Of a DNA stretch of 64,000 nucleotides, positions 28,774-35,437 are shown piece by piece; position 1 is the stretch's first letter; each line of letters begins with the position of its first letter. The stretch is taken from NCBI GenBank assembly GCA_964350265.1, contig CAYGJZ010000010.1, forward strand, positions 1-64,000, written 5' to 3'. The position numbers were made by a program, and so were the translations under genes. This DNA is from BQJD01 sp964350265. GTDB taxonomy: Bacteria > Pseudomonadota > Gammaproteobacteria > Arenicellales > CAJQKF01. Under the pieces are notes generated by a model. The model ran no database searches. It saw only the letters and a list, made by a program, of their open reading frames with translations, and was not told the origin of the DNA.

Positions 28774-29925
28774 ATGAGGGCATGCGAGCCATTGCTGGGC
28801 AGCGCCTGCGTCCTGCTGGCGGTGTTCCTGGTCCACCACGTGCTGTGGCCGGCGGACGTGCCGACACCCGGCACGCCGCTGCCGCCTGCATCGGTGCAGC
28901 AGGCCAGCGACGACATCCCGTCCTCGCCGCCTGACACCGATACACCGCCATCGCGCCTGGCCGTCGCCGAACGCACCCTCACCGGCGACGCGCGCAGGCA
29001 GATCGCCCCCTGGCTCGCGGACGGTCGCTACCACGTTGCCCGTCGACACCTGCTCGATCGTGCCGCGGCCGCCAGCCACAACCACCGCCCGCGCCTGCTC
29101 GGCGCGCTGCTCACGTTGCTCGGCGAGGTGTCCATCGAGGCACGCGACTTCGGCGCCGCGCGACTCTACCTGGCAGAAGCCCTGACCCTGTTCGGCGAGC
29201 TGGCGGACGGCATCGGCCAGGCCCACGTGCATGCCCAGCTCGGTCACCTGCACATCCGATCACGGGCAGTGGCCCGCCATGCCGGACAGGCCTATGACCG
29301 CCTGCTGCTGGCCCGCTTCCAGTTGTCCCGACAGGCGCACGACGCGGCGGAACGGAACCTGCGCCTGGCCATCGATGCCAGCATCGACATCGATCGCCAT
29401 GCCACCGCGGCCAGCGCGCTGGTCACCCTGGCGCGACTGTACCGGGAGCGCGGCCAGGTCGCCGATGCCGAGCAGGCACTGCTCGGCGCGGTTCGCTTCC
29501 ACGCCGCATCCGGTCGATCCCAACAGGCGCAGCACCTGCTGGAACAACTGCAACGGGCGGGCGTCGACCACGGGCGACTGCACCGCGCACGCGTGGAGAT
29601 GGCGCGCGCGCTTCGACAGTACGAACACGACACCCGGCAATGGCGGCAGGCACGCGAGTACCAGTCGTTGTACGCCTATTACCGACATGCCGGGCACGAG
29701 GAACGCGCATGGCGCTTCCGGCTGCGCGCCGCGGATTCGCTGGCCCGCATCTCGTCGCGTGCGATGTACTTTCGACAAGCGGACGTGATGGCCATTCTCT
29801 ACAACGCCAACCGCGACATGGAACGCGCAACACGCAACGTGGAACAGGCCAGCCGGTTGTTCGCACAACATGGCGAACCGTTGCTGGCCGAACGCGTGGC
29901 CGGCTGGCGTGAATACATTTACTGA
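28774..29925 (+). CDS. TPR-repeat protein with N-terminal membrane anchor
   Basis: A 383-residue protein that I cannot name. Residues 7-25 are hydrophobic and likely anchor or export it; a Pro-rich linker follows (about 26-60). From about residue 75 to 370 the sequence is helical with TPR-like repeats, for example LLTLLGEVSIEARDFGAARLY, AHVHAQLGHLHIRS and ALVTLARLYRERGQVADAE. The ATG 28774 has GAGG 7 nt upstream; ATG 28735 is possible but lacks a site. It may be an adaptor in the periplasm. It lies between lipA and the aap control region, probably as a single gene ending at the 30023 hairpin. Confidence 0.7.
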   Translation: MRACEPLLGSACVLLAVFLVHHVLWPADVPTPGTPLPPASVQQASDDIPSSPPDTDTPPSRLAVAERTLTGDARRQIAPWLADGRYHVARRHLLDRAAAASHNHRPRLLGALLTLLGEVSIEARDFGAARLYLAEALTLFGELADGIGQAHVHAQLGHLHIRSRAVARHAGQAYDRLLLARFQLSRQAHDAAERNLRLAIDASIDIDRHATAASALVTLARLYRERGQVADAEQALLGAVRFHAASGRSQQAQHLLEQLQRAGVDHGRLHRARVEMARALRQYEHDTRQWRQAREYQSLYAYYRHAGHEERAWRFRLRAADSLARISSRAMYFRQADVMAILYNANRDMERATRNVEQASRLFAQHGEPLLAERVAGWREYIY

Positions 29926-30022
29926 AAGCGCATTCACTGTATTGGTAAATCAGGCCATTCGAATATTCTTGAACGGCATCGTTTCATCGCAGGAAACAAA
30001 TAACTGAAAACGGCACCGTATG

Positions 30023-30040
30023 AGGGCATGTGCATGCCCT
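30023..30040 (+). terminator. Putative terminator after the TPR gene
   Basis: AGGGCATG-TG-CATGCCCT is a perfect 8-bp inverted repeat followed by GTTTTA, about 100 nt after the TPR gene stop. The short centre would open to a 4-nt loop. Confidence 0.45.
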
Positions 30041-30129
30041 GTTTTAATGCACCGCACCATTTGCAAACGTTGTCGCAACCTCGAATGATTGACCCGGCTT
30101 CATGCCTCGTTCATCCTCCACGGTCAGAT

Positions 30130-30145
30130 CTTTTTGATCTATAAT
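30130..30145 (+). promoter_or_regulatory. Putative aapJ promoter -10 box with overlapping palindrome
   Basis: A consensus TATAAT lies at 30140-30145, about 115 nt before aapJ. It overlaps the end of AGATC-TTTTT-GATCT (30127-30141 area), a perfect 5-bp inverted repeat that could bind a repressor. The -35 position (TCCACG) is poor, suggesting an activator. Confidence 0.45.
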
Positions 30146-30260
30146 CCAACACGCTTCTAGATCTCGGGGAAGGATCAATAAACTCGACAATCCGGATTCA
30201 CGCCTTGAGATTCATTACAGAGGTGTTTGATCAATACATACGCGATTAGGAGAGTACCCT

Positions 30261-31277
30261 ATGAAACTGCTGTCTCTAGCAGCTTGCACCACCGCCATTG
30301 TTTCCGTGTCCTTCGCGGCCGCCACCCAGGCAGCGACGCTGGACGACGTGAAGGCGAAGGGCGCCGTTACCTGCGGTGTCAGCCAGGGACTGCCCGGCTT
30401 CTCCAACCCGGATTCCGAGGGCAAGTGGAGTGGCCTGGACGTCGACAGTTGCCGTGCCGTTGCCGCTGCCGTGTTCGGCGATGCCGGCAAGGCGGAGTTC
30501 AAGCCGCTGTCCGCCAAGACGCGCTTCACCGCGCTGACCTCCGGCGAGATCGACATGCTGCCGCGCAACACCACCGAGACCATGAGTCGCGATGCCCAGC
30601 ACGGCAACTTCGTCGGCATCAACTACTATGATGGCCAGGGCTTCCTGGTGCGCAAGGATCTTGGCGTCAGCAGCGCCAAGGAACTCGGCGGCGCCGCGGT
30701 GTGCACCAACACCGGCACCACCACCGAGCTGAACGTGGCCGACTACTTCCGTTCCCAGGGCATGGAGTACACCGTGGTCGCCTTCGAGAAGGCGGACGAA
30801 GTGGTCGCGGCCTATGACGCCGGCCGCTGCGACGTGTACACCACCGACCAGTCGGGCATCGCCGCGCAGCGCACCAAGCTGTCCGATCCTTCGGCCCACG
30901 TGATCCTGCCGGAGATCATTTCCAAGGAGCCCCTTGGCCCCATGGTTCGCCATGGCGATGACCAGTGGTTCGACATCGTGAAGTGGTCGCTGAACTGCAT
31001 GGTCAACGCCGAGGAAGCCGGCATCACCTCCGCCAACGTCGACGAGATGGCCGGTTCCGACAACCCGAACATCAAGCGTCTGCTCGGTGCCGAGGGTGAC
31101 CTGGGCCAGTTGCTGGGCCTGCCCAACGACTACTGCCACCAGATCGTGAAACAGGTGGGTAACTACGGCGAGAGCTTCGACCGCAACGTCGGTCCGGACA
31201 CCCCGCTCGGACTGGAGCGCGGCCTGAACGCGCTGTGGAACGACGGCGGCATCATGTACGCCGCACCGGCCCGCTAA
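30261..31277 (+). CDS. aapJ: General L-amino acid ABC transporter, periplasmic binding protein
   Basis: A 338-residue solute-binding protein. The signal peptide MKLLSLAACTTAIVSVSFAA is cleaved near the AATQA-A site (about residue 24). The mature start TLDDVKAKGAVTCGVSQGLPGFS and the DVDSCRAVAAAVFGD, ALTSGEIDMLPRNTTET and YDAGRCDVYTTDQSG blocks are typical of AapJ/BztA, which binds a wide range of amino acids, especially glutamate, aspartate and glutamine. A 13-bp hairpin after the stop likely lets the binding protein be made in excess of the membrane parts. First gene of aapJQMP. Confidence 0.95.
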   Translation: MKLLSLAACTTAIVSVSFAAATQAATLDDVKAKGAVTCGVSQGLPGFSNPDSEGKWSGLDVDSCRAVAAAVFGDAGKAEFKPLSAKTRFTALTSGEIDMLPRNTTETMSRDAQHGNFVGINYYDGQGFLVRKDLGVSSAKELGGAAVCTNTGTTTELNVADYFRSQGMEYTVVAFEKADEVVAAYDAGRCDVYTTDQSGIAAQRTKLSDPSAHVILPEIISKEPLGPMVRHGDDQWFDIVKWSLNCMVNAEEAGITSANVDEMAGSDNPNIKRLLGAEGDLGQLLGLPNDYCHQIVKQVGNYGESFDRNVGPDTPLGLERGLNALWNDGGIMYAAPAR

Positions 31278-31294
31278 AGACCACGAAGATGTAC

Positions 31295-31324
31295 GCTGAA
31301 GGCACTTGAAAAAGTGCCTTCAGC
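31295..31324 (+). terminator. Strong intercistronic hairpin between aapJ and aapQ
   Basis: GCTGAAGGCACTT (31295-31307) pairs perfectly with AAGTGCCTTCAGC (31312-31324) across a GAAA tetraloop, followed by ATTTTC. A 13-bp stem with a GNRA loop is very stable. It is placed 17 nt after the binding-protein stop, where partial terminators or RNA-protecting hairpins are common in ABC-import operons. Confidence 0.75.
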
Positions 31325-31377
31325 ATTTTCGCCGGCGCGAAATCACGATAACGAAGACAGGAAGCGGGGAGTCATCG

Positions 31378-32580
31378 ATGGCTGACACACACTCCGGCGC
31401 GCCGCCCAGGACGGGTGGCATCTCGCTCAGTGACAAGCAGACAAGGGGGGTTGTCTACCAGGTTCTGACCATCGCCATGGTGGTCTACGCGATCTGGTGG
31501 ATCATAGACAACACCGCCACCAACATGGAAATCCGGAACATCCGTTTCGGTTTCGAATTTCTTTCCACCGAGGCTGGCTTCGGCATCATCCAGTCGCTGA
31601 TCGACTACAACGAGTCGTCCAGCTACGGCCGGGTGTTCCTGGTCGGGCTGCTCAACACCCTGATCGTCGCCATCGTCGGTTGCATCCTCGCCACCCTGCT
31701 CGGCTTCGTCGTCGGCGTCGGGCGGCTGAGCCGGAACTGGCTGATTCGCCAGATCTCCACCGTCTACGTGGAAACGCTGCGCAACATCCCGTTGCTGCTG
31801 CAGATCTTCTTCTGGTACCACGCGGTACTCAAGCCCCTGCCCGGGCCACGCGACGTTCATCAAAAAGGCGAGGAGATCTGGTACTCGCTCACCAACAACG
31901 GCTTGATGGTCGCCAAGCCGGTGCCCGAGAGCGGCTTCATCGTCTGCGTGATCGCCTTCATTGCCGGCATCGTCGGCACCGTGCTGGTGAAGCGCTGGGC
32001 ACACAAGCGCCAGATGGCCACCGGCCAGCAGTTCCCCGTGTTCCTGACCAGTCTTGGCCTGATCCTCGGTATCCCGCTGCTGGTCTTCCTGGTCATGGGT
32101 CTGCCGCTGTCGCTGCAGCCTGGCGAGATGGGCACCTTCCGGCCGGCCAACGGCATCGGGCTGAACGTCATTCCCGAGTTCATCGCCCTGCTGCTTGCCC
32201 TGGTCGCCTACACCGCGGCCTTCATTGCCGAGATCGTGCGCGCGGGCATCCAGTCCGTCAGCCACGGCCAGACCGAGGCCTCCTATGCGCTTGGCCTGCG
32301 CCCGGGACCGACGCTGCGCCTGATCATCATTCCCCAGGCCCTGCGCGTCATCGTCCCGCCGCTGACCAGCCAGTACCTGAACCTGACCAAGAACTCCTCG
32401 CTGGCGACCGCCATCGCCTATCCGGATCTCGTCGCCACCTTCGCCGGCACGGTGCTCAACCAGACCGGCAAGGCGGTGGAGATCATCATGATGACCATGT
32501 TCGTCTACCTGGCGATCAGCCTGCTGACCTCCATGTTCATGAACTGGTACAACGCACGCGTCAAACTGGTGGAGCGCTAG
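31378..32580 (+). CDS. aapQ: General L-amino acid ABC transporter permease AapQ
   Basis: A 400-residue inner-membrane permease. It has an N-terminal segment near residues 24-42, a HisM-type domain with EAA loop (VSHGQTEASYALGLRPGPTLRLIIIPQALRVIVPP near the C-terminus) and the polar-amino-acid permease pattern VYVETLRNIPLLLQIFFWY. The start at 31378 has GGGGAG 6 nt upstream. It forms a heterodimer with AapM, whose gene begins 2 nt after this one ends. Confidence 0.94.
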   Translation: MADTHSGAPPRTGGISLSDKQTRGVVYQVLTIAMVVYAIWWIIDNTATNMEIRNIRFGFEFLSTEAGFGIIQSLIDYNESSSYGRVFLVGLLNTLIVAIVGCILATLLGFVVGVGRLSRNWLIRQISTVYVETLRNIPLLLQIFFWYHAVLKPLPGPRDVHQKGEEIWYSLTNNGLMVAKPVPESGFIVCVIAFIAGIVGTVLVKRWAHKRQMATGQQFPVFLTSLGLILGIPLLVFLVMGLPLSLQPGEMGTFRPANGIGLNVIPEFIALLLALVAYTAAFIAEIVRAGIQSVSHGQTEASYALGLRPGPTLRLIIIPQALRVIVPPLTSQYLNLTKNSSLATAIAYPDLVATFAGTVLNQTGKAVEIIMMTMFVYLAISLLTSMFMNWYNARVKLVER

Positions 32581-32582
32581 TC

Positions 32583-33881
32583 ATGGAAGGATCAAAGAAC
32601 AGCCATCGCGGCATCGTCAACGAAACCATCCTGCCGGACATGGATCCGCCGGCCTCCACCATCGGCGTCATCGGCTGGCTGCGGGAGAACCTGTTCAGCA
32701 GCGTCAGCAACTCCATTCTCACCGTGATCGGCATCCTGCTGCTGGCATGGACGGTGCCACCGATCCTGAACTGGTCCCTGTTCGATGCCGTCTGGAGTGG
32801 CGGCAGCGACGCCTGCCGCGCCAATCCAGACGCCGCCTGCTGGACCTTCGCCGGGGCCTGGTGGGAGTTCTTCATCTACGGCTTCTACGACAAGGCCGAG
32901 GTCTGGCGCATCGACCTGACCCTGTGGGTCCTCTACGTCGGCGTCGCCTTCGTGGTGGTGGACGACAATGCCCGCCACACCCGCCCGGTCTCCACCATCC
33001 TCGGCTTCATCATCGCCATCGCCTCGATGCTGTTCATCTCGGCGATGATCCAGCATGGCGCGCCGACCCTGTGGATCATGATCGGCGGACTGCTGACCGT
33101 CGGCCTGGTGGTGTGGGCCTGGAACCTGCCCACGGGACGCAGTCGCATCGGCCTGTTGATGCTGTTCGCCTACCCGGTGCTGGTGTACTTCATGCTCGGT
33201 GGCGGCGTCTTCGGGCTGAAGGAAGTCCCCACCAGCGACTGGGGCGGATTCTCGCTCACCCTGGTGATCGCCATCACCGGCATCGTCGCCTCCCTGCCCA
33301 TCGGCATCCTGTTGGCCCTGGGACGACGCTCGGAAATGCCCGCCCTGCGACTGGTCTCGACGCTGTTCATCGAGTTCTGGCGTGGCGTGCCGTTGATCAC
33401 GGTGCTGTTCATGGCCAACTTCATGCTGCCGCTGTTCGCACCGGCCGGCGCCGACATCGACCAGTTGCTGCGCGCCCTCATCGGCGTCGCCCTGTTCGCC
33501 TCGGCCTACATGGCCGAGGTGGTGCGTGGCGGCCTGCAGGCGATTCCCAAGGGCCAGTACGAAGGCGCCATGTCCCTCGGCCTGTCCTACTGGAAGATGA
33601 TGGGCCTGATCGTCATGCCGCAGGCGCTGAAGATCGTCATTCCGGGCATCGTCAACACCTTCATCGGCCTGTTCAAGGACACCACGCTGGTGCTGATCAT
33701 CGGCCTGCTCGACTTCCTGAGCTCGGTGCAAACCGCGACCACCAACCCGGAATGGTCGATTCGCTCGGTGCCCTACACCGGCTATCTGTTCGTGGCCGTG
33801 GTGTTCTGGCTGCACTGCTACGGCATGGCCTGGTACAGCAGACACCTGGAAAACAAGCTGCACACCGGTCACAAACGCTAG
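32583..33881 (+). CDS. aapM: General L-amino acid ABC transporter permease AapM
   Basis: A 432-residue permease partner of AapQ. Membrane segments appear from about residue 40; the HisM-type region has LFIEFWRGVPLITVLFM near residue 262 and the EAA loop IPKGQYEGAMSLGLSYWKMMGLIVMPQALKIVIPG near 323. The long N-terminal part with extra helices is typical of AapM/BztC. It starts 2 nt after aapQ, with the ribosome-binding site inside the upstream gene. A GGGCGGC hairpin follows the stop. Confidence 0.94.
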   Translation: MEGSKNSHRGIVNETILPDMDPPASTIGVIGWLRENLFSSVSNSILTVIGILLLAWTVPPILNWSLFDAVWSGGSDACRANPDAACWTFAGAWWEFFIYGFYDKAEVWRIDLTLWVLYVGVAFVVVDDNARHTRPVSTILGFIIAIASMLFISAMIQHGAPTLWIMIGGLLTVGLVVWAWNLPTGRSRIGLLMLFAYPVLVYFMLGGGVFGLKEVPTSDWGGFSLTLVIAITGIVASLPIGILLALGRRSEMPALRLVSTLFIEFWRGVPLITVLFMANFMLPLFAPAGADIDQLLRALIGVALFASAYMAEVVRGGLQAIPKGQYEGAMSLGLSYWKMMGLIVMPQALKIVIPGIVNTFIGLFKDTTLVLIIGLLDFLSSVQTATTNPEWSIRSVPYTGYLFVAVVFWLHCYGMAWYSRHLENKLHTGHKR

Positions 33882-33886
33882 CGACG

Positions 33887-33903
33887 GGGCGGCGAAGCCG
33901 CCC
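33887..33903 (+). terminator. Hairpin between aapM and aapP
   Basis: GGGCGGC-GAA-GCCGCCC is a perfect 7-bp inverted repeat lying 5 nt after the aapM stop and 20 nt before aapP. No T-tract follows, so it may protect RNA rather than stop transcription. Confidence 0.45.
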
Positions 33904-33923
33904 ACGCAACAGAGGAATACCCG

Positions 33924-34709
33924 ATGAATGAACAAACGCCCACGGTGAACACCACGAAGATGCAGATCAGCGACGAGGTCGTGATCCGGATCGAGAACAT
34001 GAACAAGTGGTACGGCGCCTTCCACGTACTCAAGGACATCAATCTCGAGGTCAACCGCGGCGAGCGCATCGTCGTCTGCGGGCCTTCCGGTTCCGGCAAA
34101 TCGACCATGATCCGTTGCATCAACCGGCTGGAGGAACACCAGCAGGGCCACATCTACGTCGACGACATCGAGCTCAGCAACAACCTGAAGAACATCGATG
34201 CCATTCGACGCGAGGTCGGCATGGTGTTCCAGCACTTCAACCTGTTCCCGCACCTGACCGTGCTCGACAACTGCACGCTGGCGCCGATCTGGGTGAAGAA
34301 GACCTCCAAGAAGGAGGCCGAGGAAGCGGCCATGCACTACCTGGAGCGGGTCAAGATCCCGGAACAGGCGCACAAGTATCCCGGCCAGCTCTCCGGCGGC
34401 CAGCAGCAGCGCGTGGCCATTGCCCGCAGCCTGTGCATGAGCCCGAAGATCATGCTGTTCGACGAACCGACCTCGGCGCTGGACCCGGAAATGATCAAGG
34501 AAGTGCTCGACACCATGATCCAGCTGGCCGAGGAAGGCATGACCATGATCTGCGTGACCCACGAGATGGGCTTCGCCAAGACGGTGGCCAACCGCGTCAT
34601 CTTCATGGATGGCGGCCAGATCATCGAGCAGAACGAACCCAACGAGTTCTTCGACAACCCGCAGCACAGCCGCACCAAGCTGTTCCTGAGCCAGATCCTC
34701 GCCCACTAG
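33924..34709 (+). CDS. aapP: General L-amino acid ABC transporter ATPase AapP
   Basis: A 261-residue ATPase that energises the AapQM permease. Walker A GPSGSGKST lies near residue 53, the Q-loop is MVFQHFNLFPHLTV, the signature LSGGQQQRVAIARSL, Walker B KIMLFDEPTSALDPEM and the switch His VTHEMGFA. The N-terminus has a short acidic extension before NMNKWYGAFHVLKDINLEV. GAGGAA precedes the ATG. The gene ends the operon before a 12-bp GC hairpin. Confidence 0.96.
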   Translation: MNEQTPTVNTTKMQISDEVVIRIENMNKWYGAFHVLKDINLEVNRGERIVVCGPSGSGKSTMIRCINRLEEHQQGHIYVDDIELSNNLKNIDAIRREVGMVFQHFNLFPHLTVLDNCTLAPIWVKKTSKKEAEEAAMHYLERVKIPEQAHKYPGQLSGGQQQRVAIARSLCMSPKIMLFDEPTSALDPEMIKEVLDTMIQLAEEGMTMICVTHEMGFAKTVANRVIFMDGGQIIEQNEPNEFFDNPQHSRTKLFLSQILAH

Positions 34710-34719
34710 CCTGCCTCTC

Positions 34720-34744
34720 CCCGGGGCGGCCAGGCCGCCCCGGG
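34720..34744 (+). terminator. GC-rich hairpin ending the aap operon
   Basis: CCCGGGGCGGCC and GGCCGCCCCGGG are perfect 12-nt arms around a single A (34732), 10 nt after the aapP stop. The stem is extremely stable but lacks a T-tract. It may separate aapP from sufE. Confidence 0.5.
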
Positions 34745-34823
34745 CCGACTTCCCCCCTTGATCGACCGCCTTGCCGCGGGCATATTGGCAGTTGCCACGC
34801 CTGCCCCGAGTTCGCTTATCGCC

Positions 34824-35240
34824 ATGCCCGACGCCCCCACCTACGCGTACATCCGGGAGGGATTCGCCTTCCTGCCCGACTGGGAGTCCCGCTACCAGTT
34901 CATCGACGATCTTGGCGGCATGCTGCCGCCCATGGACGAAGCACTGAAGGTGGATGACAACCGCGTGCACGGCTGCATGAGCCTGGTCCACGTACATGCC
35001 ACCCGGCGCGCCGACGGCATCATCGAGATCACCGGCGACTGCGACACCGCCACCATCAAGGGCGTGGTGGCCATCATCATCGCCATCTACCGGGGTCTCG
35101 ATGCGAAGCAGGTGCTCGACATCGACGCCGACGAACGCTTCGAGGCGCTCGGCCTGTTCGACCACCTGAGTCCCACCCGGCACGTCGGCGTCTACGCCAT
35201 CGTCGAGCAGATCCGCCGCCAGGTCGCCGCGCTGGCCTGA
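34824..35240 (+). CDS. sufE: SufE-family cysteine desulfurase activator
   Basis: A 138-residue SufE-type protein that accepts persulfide sulfur from a SufS/CsdA-type desulfurase for Fe-S cluster building. The acceptor Cys is in VHGCMSLVHVHAT near residue 50, preceded by the typical FLPDWESRYQFIDDLGGMLPP. C-terminal features include DADERFEALGLFDHLSPTR. ATG 34824 gives the family length; an upstream TTG 34758 would add 22 unrelated residues. No sufS, sufBCD or csdA is nearby, so it stands alone after the aap operon. Confidence 0.88.
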   Translation: MPDAPTYAYIREGFAFLPDWESRYQFIDDLGGMLPPMDEALKVDDNRVHGCMSLVHVHATRRADGIIEITGDCDTATIKGVVAIIIAIYRGLDAKQVLDIDADERFEALGLFDHLSPTRHVGVYAIVEQIRRQVAALA

Positions 35241-35297
35241 CGCCAGCCCTGCGGTCGCGGAATCGTCATTGTTCCCGCGCCATCGTCGCGTCCGGGA

Positions 35298-35326
35298 TTG
35301 GCGAGGGGGATGCCGGCGTTTATAGT
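35298..35326 (+). promoter_or_regulatory. Putative promoter for the dimethylglycine dehydrogenase-like gene
   Basis: TTGGCG (35298-35303) and TATAGT (35321-35326) are separated by 17 nt. They lie about 110 nt before the start at 35438, in the 197-nt gap after sufE. Confidence 0.4.
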
Positions 35327-35437
35327 GGTTCCGGCCAATCTGGCGGAACCCGGTCGCGTGGCTCACCGCCGGTCGTACCCCTGGTGCTCGCGACTCCCGG
35401 GGTACTCGAACAACACCTACCCGACGGGAGAACCTCG

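Larger units (their letters stand above)
29926..30260. other. AT-rich intergenic region before the aap operon
   Basis: A 335-nt stretch without a gene, much richer in A/T than the rest of the window. It holds the hairpin at 30023-30040, the promoter-like element at 30131-30145, two copies of GATCAATA (30173-30180 and 30228-30237 area) and a good ribosome-binding site TAGGAGAG just before aapJ. I find no open frame with coding character. Confidence 0.8.

Noticed and set aside
29926..30260. Sigma-54 promoter for the aap operon
   Set aside because: No GG-N10-GC pair with the rest of the consensus was found in the region; a sigma-70 TATAAT is present.
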